Shown here piece after piece: positions 50,598 through 60,173 of a stretch of 64,000 nucleotides of DNA. The translations under genes were made by a program, and so were the position numbers. How positions within the stretch are numbered: the stretch's first letter is position 1; the number at the start of each line of letters is the position of its first letter. Source of the stretch: Frateuria_A sp049727805 (GTDB lineage: Bacteria; Pseudomonadota; Gammaproteobacteria; Xanthomonadales; Rhodanobacteraceae); contig NZ_JBCNYA010000021.1 in the NCBI RefSeq assembly GCF_049727805.1, positions 1-64,000 on the forward strand. Reading direction: 5' to 3'. The notes below the pieces were generated by a model. The model had not been told where the DNA came from and searched no databases. It was given only the letters and a program-made list of their open reading frames with translations.

Positions 50598-51575
50598 TCA
50601 GGAGGCATCGGGCGGCGGCGCGGAGATGGCGCGGCGCCGGCGCGCCTCGAACAGCGCCAGCCCCAGTGCGGCCAGCCCGAACGGCAGCAGGTTGTAGACC
50701 AGCCGGTAGCACAGCAGGCCGGCCAACACGTCCGCGCGCGCCTGCGCGGGGAAGGCGCCGAGCAGGATCGCCTCGAACACCCCCAGTCCGCCGGGGGCGT
50801 GACTGACGATGCCGGCGATGAGCGCGGTGAGGTAGATCGGCACGAAGTCGGCGAGCGGCGGAGCGATCGCCGGCGGCAGCAGCAGGTACATCGCGCCGAT
50901 CGCCGCGCTCATCTCCACGCCGCCGACCAGCATCTGCAGCAGCGCCGAAGCCGAGCCCGGCAGGGCGATCGCCCAGCGGCCCACGCGCAGGCTGCGCGGT
51001 CGCGCCAGCCACAGCACCAGGCCGGCCAGCAGCAGCACGATGACGACGCCCGCGATGCGCCCCCAACCCGCCGCGATCGCCGGTTCCATCAGCAGGCCGG
51101 CCGCGCCCAGCACGGCATAGCCCAGGCCCACGCCAAGGCTGGCCAGCCCGACCACGCGCGCGATGTCGCCCGCGCCCAGCCCGGCGGTGGCGTAGACCCG
51201 GTAGCGCACCGCGCCGCCGGTGAAGGCATGGAAGCCGAGCGTGTTGGACAACGCGTGCGCAGCGAAGCCGGCGAAGGCCGACAGTCCGGCCGATGCACGC
51301 GCAGGCGCCACGCGGTGCGCGGCCAGCACGTCGAACGTGGCCAGCATCGTGAAGCTGACCGCCGTCGCCGCCACTGCACCGGCCACGTGCGCGCGCGGCA
51401 ACTGCGTCAGCGCCGCGGCCACGTCGCGCCAGCGCATCGCGCCCAGGTAGCGGTGCAGCAGCCAGGCCGCCAGCGCGAGCAGCGCGGCGGAGACCAGCCA
51501 GGAAAGCATGCGCAGCATCCGGCGGGTGCGCGGGCGGCGAGTCGGATCGAGCAGGGACGTTGAGAGCGCTGACAT
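50598..51575 (-). CDS. LPG-synthase transmembrane-domain family protein (UPF0104)
   Basis: This 325-residue membrane protein has about eight helices and the UPF0104/lysylphosphatidylglycerol-synthase TM family motifs FTGGAVRYRVYATAGL, GIVSHAPGGLGVFEAILLG and the YRLVYNLLPF ending. It lacks the C-terminal aminoacyltransferase (DUF2156) part of MprF, so it probably acts only as a flippase-like or transport module. The ATG at 51575 is preferred to the one at 51608 because AAGG is well placed. It is convergent with the Pcm-esterase fusion. Confidence 0.88.
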   Translation of the reverse strand: MSALSTSLLDPTRRPRTRRMLRMLSWLVSAALLALAAWLLHRYLGAMRWRDVAAALTQLPRAHVAGAVAATAVSFTMLATFDVLAAHRVAPARASAGLSAFAGFAAHALSNTLGFHAFTGGAVRYRVYATAGLGAGDIARVVGLASLGVGLGYAVLGAAGLLMEPAIAAGWGRIAGVVIVLLLAGLVLWLARPRSLRVGRWAIALPGSASALLQMLVGGVEMSAAIGAMYLLLPPAIAPPLADFVPIYLTALIAGIVSHAPGGLGVFEAILLGAFPAQARADVLAGLLCYRLVYNLLPFGLAALGLALFEARRRRAISAPPPDAS

Positions 51576-51730
51576 CCGCGCGACCTTACGCCGGATGCGC
51601 GTCGACATGCGAGTGCTGGACCGCCGCCATCCTTTCCTTCCGCGACGGGGGTGCGAACCGCACAGGCTGAAGCCGCCGCCAACTCACGCTATCGTGTGCC
51701 CCTTCCGCCGCCGACGATGCCCACCCACGC

Positions 51731-53053
51731 ATGAGCACCGAATCGAACACCTACCTGCGCCGCCTGGGTACCTGGGACGGAGCGATGATCGTCATCGGCG
51801 GCGTGATCGGCGCGGGCATCTTCAGTACGCCCTCCACGCTGGCCCAGCGCACTGGTTCGGGCTGGGCGCTGCTGGCCCTGTGGGTGGTCGGCGGCCTGCT
51901 GACCCTGACCGGCGCGCTGAGCTACGCCGAGCTCGGCGCACGCCGGCCACAGGCCGGCGGCAGCTACATCTACCTGCGCGAGGCTTTCGGCCAGCTGCCC
52001 GCGTTCCTGTTCGGCTGGACGATGGCGCTGATCAACTACCCCGGCAGCGTCGCCGCGGTGGCGACGATTTTCGCCCAGTATTTCTGTGCGGCACTGGGCC
52101 TGTCGCTGCTGTACATCAAGCCAGTGGCCGCCGGCGCGATCGCCTTCATCGTCGGCGTAAACCTGTTCGGCATCCGCGCCAGCGCCTGGGTGCAGAACAT
52201 CTTCACCCTGCTCAAGCTCTCCGCCATCGCGCTGCTGGTGGTGGTCGGCGTGGTGCTGGCCGATGGCCACCTTGGCGTGACGCTGGCCACCGATCCCGTG
52301 CGCGACGTGCCGACCGGTGCGCTGTTCGGGGCGCTGCTGCCGGTGCTGTTCACCTACGGTGGCTTCCATTACCTCAACGACCTGGCCGGCGAAGTGCGTA
52401 ATCCGCAACGCACGCTACCGCTCGCGCTGGGCCTGGGCATGGCCGGCGTGATGATTGCCTACGTGCTGGCCAACTTCGCCTACCTGGCGGGCCTGGGTCA
52501 CGCAGGCCTGGGGTTCAGCACCGCGCCGGCCGCCGACGTGATGCGCCGGCTGCTGGGCGAGCGCGGCGCCACGCTGATCGCGCTGGGTATCGCCTGCTCC
52601 ACGTTTGGCTACTGCAACATCGCCATCGCCGGCGGCGCGCGCGTGCTGCAGACGATGGGCGCCGATGGCATGTTCTTCTCCGCGGTCGGCCGTATCGAGC
52701 CGCAGAGCCGCGCGCCGCAGGTGGCGCTGGCCACGCTCGGCGCGTGGGCGATCGTGCTGGCGGTGTCGGGCAGCTTCAACCAACTGCTCGACTACACCAC
52801 CGTGGGCGAATGGCTGGCGCATGCCTGCAGCATCGCCACGCTGTTCTGGTACCGGCGCTACCTGAGCGAGCCCTCGCCCTACCGCGTGCCGTTCTATCCG
52901 TGGCTGCCGATGATCTTCGTGGTCACCGTACTGTGCGTGATCGGCGCCACCGCCATCCACAACCCGGGCGATGCCGGCATGAGCCTGGTGATCATCGCCT
53001 GCGGCATTCCCGCCTACTACGGCTGGCGCTGGCTGGAGCGCAGCGGCGCCTGA
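51731..53053 (+). CDS. APC-family amino acid permease
   Basis: This 440-residue amino acid-polyamine-organocation transporter has the helix 1 motif GAMIVIGGVIGAGIFSTPS, helix 2-3 region ALSYAELGARRPQAGGSYIYLREAFG and a broken helix 6 with TYGGFHYLNDLAGEV. It has about twelve helices. It is an inner-membrane proton or exchange carrier; which amino acid it moves cannot be read. No ribosome binding site is visible; the candidate -10 TATCGT lies about 40 bases upstream. Confidence 0.9.
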   Translation: MSTESNTYLRRLGTWDGAMIVIGGVIGAGIFSTPSTLAQRTGSGWALLALWVVGGLLTLTGALSYAELGARRPQAGGSYIYLREAFGQLPAFLFGWTMALINYPGSVAAVATIFAQYFCAALGLSLLYIKPVAAGAIAFIVGVNLFGIRASAWVQNIFTLLKLSAIALLVVVGVVLADGHLGVTLATDPVRDVPTGALFGALLPVLFTYGGFHYLNDLAGEVRNPQRTLPLALGLGMAGVMIAYVLANFAYLAGLGHAGLGFSTAPAADVMRRLLGERGATLIALGIACSTFGYCNIAIAGGARVLQTMGADGMFFSAVGRIEPQSRAPQVALATLGAWAIVLAVSGSFNQLLDYTTVGEWLAHACSIATLFWYRRYLSEPSPYRVPFYPWLPMIFVVTVLCVIGATAIHNPGDAGMSLVIIACGIPAYYGWRWLERSGA

Positions 53054-53104
53054 TCTTCAGGGAGGCTCGGCCATACTTCGCGCACACCGCGACGAGGATG
53101 GCCG

Positions 53105-55204
53105 ATGAGAGCGATCGCCCTGGCCCTGGCCTGCCTGGTCCTGCCGCTGGCGGGACAGGCGGTGCCACGCGCGGACGAAGGCGCGACGCCGCCGGCCGAC
53201 GTGGCGTTGGCGCACGTGCGGCGTGGCGAGATCGAGCACCTGTCCGACGGCGAGGCCCTGCGCCGCTATACCTTCGAACCGGCCGCGCAACCGAGCCTGC
53301 GGCTGACGCCCGCGCAGCCCTGGCATGGCAACGGCGAGCTGCGCATACGCATGCAGAATGCGATGCCCTGGGCGGTCACGCTGGTGATCGACATCGAAGG
53401 CAGCGCCGGCGCCCATCTGCACGCGACGGTGGGCCTGCCCGCCGGTCCGCCACAGACGCTCGTCGTGCCGCTGCATGCGACCTCGCCGCGTGACTTCGGC
53501 ATGCAGGCCGGCCCGCCGATGCCGTTCGAGCAGGCCGGCCGGCGCATCGTGGTGGCGACCACGGTCGACGGCGCGGCGTCGATCGAGACAATACGCTCGG
53601 TGCAGTTCTCCATTCCGGCGCCACAGGCCGAGCAGGCGCTGCTGATCGGCACGTCCGGTACCGGTCCGGGCGATACCCTGCGCGCCGCCTACGACGGCAT
53701 CGTCGACCGCTACGGCCAGTACACGCGCGGGCACTGGCCGGAGAAGATCGAAAGCGACGCCGAGCTGCGCGCGCATGTGCGCGAAGGCAGTCAACCGCGC
53801 GAGCCCGAACAACGGGACGCGTACGGCGGACGCCTGGACGTCCAGGCCAGGGCCACCGGCTGGTTCCACGTGCAGAAGCTCGACGGCCGCTGGCGACTGG
53901 TGACGCCGGACGGCCATCCGTTCTTCTCGCTGGGCGTCAACGCCGTGGTGGCCGGCGACGGGCGCAGTTACGTGCAGGGCCGGGAGTGGATGTTCGCCGG
54001 CCTGCCGCCGCCGACGGGCGCATGGGCGGCGTTCTACGGGCAGGGCGACAGCCGCCGCGACACCGGCGCATCCGCGGGCCTGGGCTACAACCACGGCCGC
54101 TGGTTCGACTTCTACGCCGCCAACCTCCATCGCGTCGACGGCGCCGGCTGGCACGAGGCCTGGCGCACGCGCACGCGCCGGCGGCTGGGCGCCTGGGGTT
54201 TCAACACGCTCGGCGACTGGAGCGACGAGGCCATCGCGCGCGGCCACCGGCTGGCCTACACGCGCCCGATCAACATCGCCGGCGACTACGCCAACGTCGC
54301 CACCGGCTACGACTGGTGGGGCCGCATGCCCGACCCGTTCGATCCGCGTTTCGAGGCCGCCACCGAACGCGCGGTCGCCAAGGCCACCGAGGGCGTACGC
54401 GACGATCCGTGGCTGCTCGGCTACTTCGCCGACAACGAGCTGGCCTGGGCCGCGCCCGATGCGCAGGGTCGCTGGGCGCTGGCCATCGGCACGCTGCGCG
54501 GCGAACCGCAGAGCCCGGCCAAGCAAGCCTTCCTTGCCATGCTCGAGCGCAAGTACGGCGACGCGTTGCGCCTGGGGGTGGCCTGGGGGATCGGCGTGAC
54601 GCGCTGGGAGGCGCTGCAGCCGGCCGGCTTCCAGGCGCCCGCGCCGAACGAGGCGCACCCGGCGATCGCGCAGGACTACAGCGCCTGGCTGCGCGCCTAC
54701 GCCGATGAGTACTTTCGCACCGTCGCGCAGGTGCTGCACCGACGCGACCCGCACCACCTGTTCCTCGGCGGCCGCTTCGCCGTGCGCACGCCCGAGGCGG
54801 TGGCCGCCTGTGCGCAGTGGTGCGACGTGCTGAGCATCAACGTCTACGCCGACCTGCCGCAGCACGGCATGGACCTCGCCGCACTGCACCGGCTCGACAA
54901 GCCGGTACTGGTCAGCGAGTTCTCGTTCGGCTCGACCGACCGTGGCCCGTTCGGCGCCGGTCCGGTGCCGGTGTGGAACGAAGCCCAGCGCGGCGAGGCC
55001 TATGCGCGATTCGTGCAGGCCGCGGCTGCCGACCCGGCGATCGTCGGCGCGCACTGGTTCCAGTACGCCGACCAGCCGGTCACCGGCCGCCTGCTCGACG
55101 GCGAGAACGCGCACTTCGGCCTTGTCGGCATCACCGACATCCCGTTTCGGGGCTTCGTGGACGCCGTGACGGCCGCGAACGCGGCCGCGCAGGGAACCCG
55201 GTAG
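53105..55204 (+). CDS. Secreted glycoside hydrolase, agarase-like (clan GH-A)
   Basis: This 699-residue protein has a signal peptide (about 1-20). The N-terminal 250 residues are a beta-sandwich-like region, followed by a TIM-barrel domain opening with GRWRLVTPDGHPFFSLGVN, which is typical of beta-agarase-like GH50 proteins. Acid/base candidate Glu445 is in FADNELAW and nucleophile candidate Glu605 in LVSEFSFG. It probably cleaves galactose-containing polysaccharides outside the cytoplasm, which fits the galactose catabolic operon next door. The stop codon overlaps the first bases of a GTAG REPIN. Exact family (GH50 or a relative) would need profile search. Confidence 0.82.
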   Translation: MRAIALALACLVLPLAGQAVPRADEGATPPADVALAHVRRGEIEHLSDGEALRRYTFEPAAQPSLRLTPAQPWHGNGELRIRMQNAMPWAVTLVIDIEGSAGAHLHATVGLPAGPPQTLVVPLHATSPRDFGMQAGPPMPFEQAGRRIVVATTVDGAASIETIRSVQFSIPAPQAEQALLIGTSGTGPGDTLRAAYDGIVDRYGQYTRGHWPEKIESDAELRAHVREGSQPREPEQRDAYGGRLDVQARATGWFHVQKLDGRWRLVTPDGHPFFSLGVNAVVAGDGRSYVQGREWMFAGLPPPTGAWAAFYGQGDSRRDTGASAGLGYNHGRWFDFYAANLHRVDGAGWHEAWRTRTRRRLGAWGFNTLGDWSDEAIARGHRLAYTRPINIAGDYANVATGYDWWGRMPDPFDPRFEAATERAVAKATEGVRDDPWLLGYFADNELAWAAPDAQGRWALAIGTLRGEPQSPAKQAFLAMLERKYGDALRLGVAWGIGVTRWEALQPAGFQAPAPNEAHPAIAQDYSAWLRAYADEYFRTVAQVLHRRDPHHLFLGGRFAVRTPEAVAACAQWCDVLSINVYADLPQHGMDLAALHRLDKPVLVSEFSFGSTDRGPFGAGPVPVWNEAQRGEAYARFVQAAAADPAIVGAHWFQYADQPVTGRLLDGENAHFGLVGITDIPFRGFVDAVTAANAAAQGTR

Positions 55205-55263
55205 GGCAGGCTTCAGCCCACCGCTTCCGGCGGGGTGGCTGGTGGGCCTGAAGCCCACCCTAC
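55201..55263. repeat. GTAG-type REPIN overlapping a stop codon
   Basis: GTAGGGCAGGCTTCAGCCCA and the ending GGGCCTGAAGCCCACCCTAC form a 63-base element of the 28141 family. Its bases 2-4 (TAG) are the stop codon of the glycoside hydrolase gene. It fills the gap between that gene and the convergent galP-like gene and probably serves as a bidirectional barrier. Confidence 0.87.
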
Positions 55264-55270
55264 GGATCCG

Positions 55271-56662
55271 TTATCGACCGATCTCGCGCAGCGGCTTGCC
55301 GTGCATCAGGTTGCGCTCGATCTGCTCGAGCGTGACGCCCTTGGTCTCCGGCACCAGCCAGAACGTCAGCACGATGAACACCGCGTTGAAGGCGGCGTAC
55401 AGCCAGAACGTCTGCGCCTGGCCGATGCCGTTGAGCAGCGGCAGGAAGGACACGCCGACCAGCCAGTTGGCGGCCCAGTTGGTGAAGGTCGAGCAGCCGA
55501 TGCCGAAGTCGCGGCCCTTGAGCGGCTGGATCTCCGAACACAGCGTCCAGATCAGCGGACCGGCGGACATCGCAAAGCCGACGATGAAGACCAGCAGCAT
55601 CGCCACGGTGAAGAGCTGCTCGGTATGCGTGTCGATGCCCAGGTGCATCATCGTGCCTACCACGCCCAGGCCGACGGTCATCACCACGAAGCCGATGTAG
55701 AGGATGGGCTTGCGGCCGAGCCTGTCGACCAGGCCGATGGCGATGAAGGTGGCCAGCACGTTGACCAGGCCGACCAGCACGGTGAACCACATCTGCGCGG
55801 CGGTGGCGTAGCCCATGCCCTGGAAGATGCGCGGCGCGTAGTACATCACCACGTTCATGCCGGTCAGCTGCTGCATCACCTGCAGCAGCACGCCCAGGCC
55901 GACCGAGCGGCGGAAGTTGGCGTTCTGGAAGAACATGTGCACGCCGCGCTGCGGGATCTTCAACTGCTCCTCGATGTCGGCGATTTCCCGGGCGATCGCA
56001 TCGACGCTGCCGCGCAGCTTGTGCAGCACGCTCTCGGCCTCGGGGCGGCGGCCACGCATCATCAGCCAGCGGGGGCTGTCGGGCAGGACCGATACGCCCA
56101 CCAGGAACAGCGCGCCGGGAATCGCGATCACGCCCAGCATCCAGCGCCAGTTGCCCGTGTAGCTGAAGCCGAGGTCGGACAGGTAGGCGGCGAGGATGCC
56201 GATGGTGATCATCAACTGGTACAGCGAGATCATCGCGCCGCGGATGGACTCGGGCGCGATCTCGGCCAGGTACAGCGGCGCGGTGAAGCTGGCGATGCCG
56301 ATGGCCAGGCCAAGGATGAAGCGGCCGACGATCAGCACGCCGGGCGACCAGGCCACGCCGCACAGCACCGAGCCGGCCACGAACAGCACCGCGCCAAGGA
56401 TCAGCGAGCGCTTGCGGCCCAGGTGGCCGGATAGCCAGCCCGCGCCCAGCGCGCCCAGGGCGGCGCCGGCCATCATGATCGAGACGATCCAGCCGATCGT
56501 GCGGTCGCTGACCACGAATTCCTTCTGGATGAACTGCTCGGCGCCGGAGATCACGCCGATGTCCAGCCCGAACATCAAGCCGGCCAGCGCGGCCAGGATG
56601 CAGGTGAACACGGCCGTGGCCTTGGCACGGGTGGCGACCGGTGCTGCGGTAGTGGCATTCAT
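55271..56662 (-). CDS. galP: Sugar:proton symporter, GalP/XylE-like
   Basis: This 463-residue sugar porter (MFS) has twelve helices. Signature segments are FGLDIGVISGA (helix 1), GWLSGHLGRKRSLILGAVLF, LPDSPRWLMMRGR (loop 6), QQLTGMNVVMYYAPRIF (helix 7) and the final VPETKGVTLEQIE. It is last in the dgo-type operon, 22 bases after the lactonase gene, so galactose is the likely substrate, imported through the inner membrane with protons. GGGGAT precedes the ATG. Confidence 0.92.
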   Translation of the reverse strand: MNATTAAPVATRAKATAVFTCILAALAGLMFGLDIGVISGAEQFIQKEFVVSDRTIGWIVSIMMAGAALGALGAGWLSGHLGRKRSLILGAVLFVAGSVLCGVAWSPGVLIVGRFILGLAIGIASFTAPLYLAEIAPESIRGAMISLYQLMITIGILAAYLSDLGFSYTGNWRWMLGVIAIPGALFLVGVSVLPDSPRWLMMRGRRPEAESVLHKLRGSVDAIAREIADIEEQLKIPQRGVHMFFQNANFRRSVGLGVLLQVMQQLTGMNVVMYYAPRIFQGMGYATAAQMWFTVLVGLVNVLATFIAIGLVDRLGRKPILYIGFVVMTVGLGVVGTMMHLGIDTHTEQLFTVAMLLVFIVGFAMSAGPLIWTLCSEIQPLKGRDFGIGCSTFTNWAANWLVGVSFLPLLNGIGQAQTFWLYAAFNAVFIVLTFWLVPETKGVTLEQIERNLMHGKPLREIGR

Positions 56663-56684
56663 GGTTATCCCCGGTTGATGTCGT

Positions 56685-57617
56685 CTAGACGGCTTGGCGC
56701 AACAGTGTGGCGTGGTTTCGTCCGCCGGTGGGCGGCAGGCCGGCAAAGCGCGGCTCCGGCAGGCCGGTGGTGCCCGCCGGTGCCGCGAACAGCGCGCCGG
56801 CGGAGGGTTGTCCGGCGAGCGCGGCGGCGTCCAGTCCGTCGCGCGCGCTGGTGATGTAGAGCATCGCAAGATCCGCTCCGCCGAAGGCGGGGCGGGTCGG
56901 CTGCGAGGCGGCGACCTCGATGCAATGGTCCAGGCGCCCGTCTGCGGTATAGCACGCCACGCGGCCCAGGCCCCACTGCGCGTTCCACAGGTTGCCGGCG
57001 CAGTCGACCGCCGAGCCGTCCGGTTCGCCGCGCGGATCGTCGAGGCGGGCGAAGGTGCGCGGCGGCCCGCAGCGGTCGCCGTAGTCGCAGCAATGGATCG
57101 TGCGCGTCGGCGAATCGCAGTAGTAGAGCGTGCGCCCGTCGGGACTGAAGGCGAGGCTGTTGCTGATCGCCACGCCGGGCAGGTCCAGCCGTTCGATCGA
57201 GAGGTCCGCGTTCAGGCGGTAGAAGCTGCCGATGGCCCGGCGCGCGGCGCCGGCGGGTGGTTCGTGCAGGGTGCCGAAGACGAAGCGGCCCTGGCGGTCG
57301 CAGGCGCCGTCGTTGAGGCGCGTCGGCAGGCCGGCTTCCACCTCGGCGATGGGCGCGAGCGTGCCGCTGGCCGGATGGAAGAACGCCAGCCGCGAGGCGA
57401 GCCCGAGCAGCAGCCAGCCGTCGCTCTCGCACAGCGCCAGGCAGGCGAGCCGCTCGGGCATCGGCCACTGTTCCGCGCGGCCGTCGCGCGGGCGGTAGCG
57501 CCACAACATGGCTTCGTGGATGTCGGTCCAGTACAGCGCCTGTTCGCGCGTGCACCACACGATGCCTTCGCCCAGCGTGTTGCGCGCCTGCAAGGCGACC
57601 GTGGCGGCGGCGTTCAT
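56685..57617 (-). CDS. SMP-30/gluconolaconase-family lactonase
   Basis: This 310-residue six-bladed beta-propeller metal-dependent lactonase has LGEGIVWCTREQALYWTDI at the start, with the metal-ligand Glu. RLNDGACDRQGRFVFGTL follows near residue 105, and SNSLAFSPDGRTLYYCDSPT and RGEPDGSAVDCAGNLWNA supply the Asn and Asp ligands. In this operon it should open galactonolactone to galactonate in the cytoplasm. Its ATG overlaps the stop of the SDR gene (ATGA). No signal peptide. Confidence 0.92.
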   Translation of the reverse strand: MNAAATVALQARNTLGEGIVWCTREQALYWTDIHEAMLWRYRPRDGRAEQWPMPERLACLALCESDGWLLLGLASRLAFFHPASGTLAPIAEVEAGLPTRLNDGACDRQGRFVFGTLHEPPAGAARRAIGSFYRLNADLSIERLDLPGVAISNSLAFSPDGRTLYYCDSPTRTIHCCDYGDRCGPPRTFARLDDPRGEPDGSAVDCAGNLWNAQWGLGRVACYTADGRLDHCIEVAASQPTRPAFGGADLAMLYITSARDGLDAAALAGQPSAGALFAAPAGTTGLPEPRFAGLPPTGGRNHATLLRQAV

Positions 57618-58378
57618 ACCCAGCCGCCGTCCACGATGAAGTCCTGCCCGGTACACATGCGGCTGTCGTCGGCGGCCAGGAACAGCGCCGCGCGCGCGAG
57701 GTCGTCGGCCATCAGGTAGCCGGGCAGGCACTGCACGCGGGCGATCTCCGCCTCGCCTTCGGCATCCAGCCACAGCCGGCGCTGCTTCTCGGTGATGACC
57801 CAGCCGGGCACCAGTGCATTGATGCGGATGCGGTCATGGCCGAGTTCGCGCGCCAGGCCGTTGACCAGGCCGCGCACGGCGGCCTTGGCCATCGCGTACA
57901 TCGGGTAGCCGGCGTTCTTCTTCATCCAGCCGGTCGAGCCCAGGCAGATCACCGAGCCGCCTCCCAGCGCGCGCATGTCCTCGCGCACCGCCTGAGTGGC
58001 GAAATACTGGTGGCGCAGGTTGACCGCGACGTTGCGGTCGAACTCGGCCGCGGTGGTGTCGCCGAAGGCGTGGCGCACGTCGTTGGCAGCGTTGTTGACC
58101 AGCACGCCGATCGGCCCGATCGCGGCGCGCGCCTGCGCGATGGCCGCGGCCAGCGCGTCGAGGTCGGTGACGTCGCAGGGCAGGAACAGCGGGCGATGGC
58201 GGGCGTCGGCCAGTTCCCCGCACAGCGCCTGGCCATGTTCGCGATCGACGTCGATGAAGGCGACGCGACTGCCCTGGCGCGCGAAATGCTCGACGAAGGA
58301 CGCGCCGATGCCGGTGGCGCCGCCGCTGACGAACACCGTGCGGTCGAGCAGGCTGGGATAGCTGGCGAAGGCGGCCAT
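57614..58378 (-). CDS. SDR, probable D-galactose 1-dehydrogenase
   Basis: This 254-residue short-chain dehydrogenase has the cofactor motif SGGATGIG near residue 20, NNAAND near 95 and the catalytic Tyr/Lys pair in YAMAK near 165. The position between galactonate dehydratase and lactonase genes implies oxidation of galactose to galactonolactone with NAD or NADP; the residues do not show the sugar directly, and other aldoses such as fucose or arabinose remain possible. The start lies two bases after the dgoD stop, and the stop overlaps the lactonase start. Confidence 0.88.
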   Translation of the reverse strand: MAAFASYPSLLDRTVFVSGGATGIGASFVEHFARQGSRVAFIDVDREHGQALCGELADARHRPLFLPCDVTDLDALAAAIAQARAAIGPIGVLVNNAANDVRHAFGDTTAAEFDRNVAVNLRHQYFATQAVREDMRALGGGSVICLGSTGWMKKNAGYPMYAMAKAAVRGLVNGLARELGHDRIRINALVPGWVITEKQRRLWLDAEGEAEIARVQCLPGYLMADDLARAALFLAADDSRMCTGQDFIVDGGWV

Positions 58379-58380
58379 GC

Positions 58381-59529
58381 TCACCACTCCGCCACGCTGC
58401 CGTCGGCATGCCGCCACACGGGGTTGCGCCAGCGATGGCCGGCCGAGGCGCGCTCGGCGACGTAGGCCTCGTTCACCTCGATGCCCAGGCCGGGACCACC
58501 CGGGATCGCGACGAAACCGTCCTGGTAGGCGAACACGCTGCGGTCGCTGACGTAGTCGAGCAGGTCGTTGGTGGCGTTGTAGTGGATCCCCAGGCTCTGT
58601 TCCTGGATGAAGGCGTTGTGGCAGACCGCGTCGAGCTGCAGGTTGGCCGCCAGCGCGATCGGTCCGAGCGGGCAGTGCAGGGCGATGGCCACGTCGTAGG
58701 CCTCGGCCATCGCCGCGATCTTGCGCGTCTCGGTGATGCCGCCGGCGTGCGAAGGATCGGGCTGCAGGATGTCCACGCCGCCGATCGCCAGCACGCGCTT
58801 GAAGTCGTAGCGCGAGTACAGCCGCTCGCCCAGCGCGATCGGCGCCGGAGACACGGCGGCCAGTTCCGGCAGCGCCTCCAGGTGCTCGGACAGCACCGGC
58901 TCCTCGATGAACATCAGCTTGTAGGGTGCGAGCTCGCGCATCAGCACCTTGGCCATCGGCTTGTGCACGCGGCCATGGAAGTCCAGCCCGAGCCCGACGT
59001 GCGGACCGACGGCGTCGCGCACCGCCTGCACGTTGGCGAGCACCTGCTCGACCTTCTCGTAGGTATCGACGTACTGCATTTCCTCGGTGGCGTTCATCTT
59101 CACCGCGGTGAAGCCGCGCGCGACCGCTTCCTTCGCCGCGCGCGCGGTGTCGGCCGGGCGGTCGCCACCGATCCACGAATACACGCGGATGCGCTCGCGC
59201 ACCGGACCGCCGAGCAGCGCGTGCACGCTCTGGCCCAGGTGCTTGCCCTTGATGTCCCACAGCGCCTGGTCGATACCGGCGATCGCGCTCATCAGCACCG
59301 GGCCGCCGCGGTAGAAGCCGCCGCGGTACATCACGCCCCACAGGTCTTCGATGTGGCGCGGGTCCTTGCCGACCAGGTAATCGGAAAGCTCGTCCACCGC
59401 CGCGGCGATGGTGTGCGCGCGGCCTTCGACGATCGGCTCGCCCCAGCCGCAGATGCCCGCGTCGGTATCGATGCGCAGGAACAGCCAGCGCGGCGGCACG
59501 ACGAAGGTGGTCAGGCGGGTGATCTTCAT
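58381..59529 (-). CDS. dgoD: D-galactonate dehydratase
   Basis: This 382-residue enolase-superfamily enzyme turns D-galactonate into 2-keto-3-deoxygalactonate. It has the same length as E. coli DgoD and shares long blocks: PPRWLFLRIDT, GWGEPIVEGRAHT, FYRGGPVLMSAIAGIDQALWDIKGK, LGLDFHGRVHKPMAKVLMREL and SHAGGITETRKIAAMAEAYDV. The metal ligands are the Asp in DFHG, the Glu in FIEEP and the Glu in GERLYSR. Its ATG overlaps the dgoA stop (ATGA). Confidence 0.97.
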   Translation of the reverse strand: MKITRLTTFVVPPRWLFLRIDTDAGICGWGEPIVEGRAHTIAAAVDELSDYLVGKDPRHIEDLWGVMYRGGFYRGGPVLMSAIAGIDQALWDIKGKHLGQSVHALLGGPVRERIRVYSWIGGDRPADTARAAKEAVARGFTAVKMNATEEMQYVDTYEKVEQVLANVQAVRDAVGPHVGLGLDFHGRVHKPMAKVLMRELAPYKLMFIEEPVLSEHLEALPELAAVSPAPIALGERLYSRYDFKRVLAIGGVDILQPDPSHAGGITETRKIAAMAEAYDVAIALHCPLGPIALAANLQLDAVCHNAFIQEQSLGIHYNATNDLLDYVSDRSVFAYQDGFVAIPGGPGLGIEVNEAYVAERASAGHRWRNPVWRHADGSVAEW

Positions 59530-60173
59530 GCGGAGTATCCCTGCGAATCGAAATGGCGCCGCCAGGCCTGGGCGAAGGCCTGCGCGCGCGCGCCGACGTC
59601 GTCGGCCGCGCGCCCGGGCGCGTAGAGCGAGGAGCCGATGCCGAAGCCGGCGGCGCCGGCGGCCAGCCACGGGGCCATGGTGTCGGGCGCGATGCCGCCG
59701 ACCGGCAGCACCGCGGTGCCCGCCGGCAGCACTGCGTGCCAGGCCTTGAGCACGGCCGGCGAAGCCTGCTCGGCGGGAAACAGTTTCAGCGCGTCGGCGC
59801 CGGCGGCGAGCGCGGCGAAGGCCTCGGTCGGCGTGGCGACGCCGGGCACGCAGTAGAGGCCGGCCTGCTTGGCGGCGCGGATCACGGCGACGTCGGCATG
59901 CGGCATCACCACGATCCGCCCGCCCGCGTCGGCGATCTCGCGCACCCGCGCCGGGTCGAGCACGGTGCCCGCGCCGACCAGCCGTTCGCTGCCGTAGCGG
60001 TCGACGAGCCGGCGGATGCTCTCCAGCGGCCGCGGCGAATTGAGCGGCACTTCCAGGATGCGGAAGCCCGCGACGACCAGCGCGTCGCCGACGGCCGGCG
60101 CCTCGTCTGGATGCAGGCCGCGCAGGATGGCGACCAGCGGCAGCGGATCGAGCCAGGTATTGAAGTCGTTCAT
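59526..60173 (-). CDS. dgoA: 2-dehydro-3-deoxy-6-phosphogalactonate aldolase
   Basis: This 215-residue class I aldolase of the KDPG/KDPGal family has LVAILRGLHPDEA, GFRILEVPLNSP, GAGTVLDPARV and the Schiff-base lysine in ADALKLFPAEQ (near residue 130). It cleaves phospho-KDGal to pyruvate and glyceraldehyde 3-phosphate. Both ends overlap neighbouring genes by four bases (ATGA). E. coli DgoA is 205 residues. Confidence 0.96.
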   Translation of the reverse strand: MNDFNTWLDPLPLVAILRGLHPDEAPAVGDALVVAGFRILEVPLNSPRPLESIRRLVDRYGSERLVGAGTVLDPARVREIADAGGRIVVMPHADVAVIRAAKQAGLYCVPGVATPTEAFAALAAGADALKLFPAEQASPAVLKAWHAVLPAGTAVLPVGGIAPDTMAPWLAAGAAGFGIGSSLYAPGRAADDVGARAQAFAQAWRRHFDSQGYSA

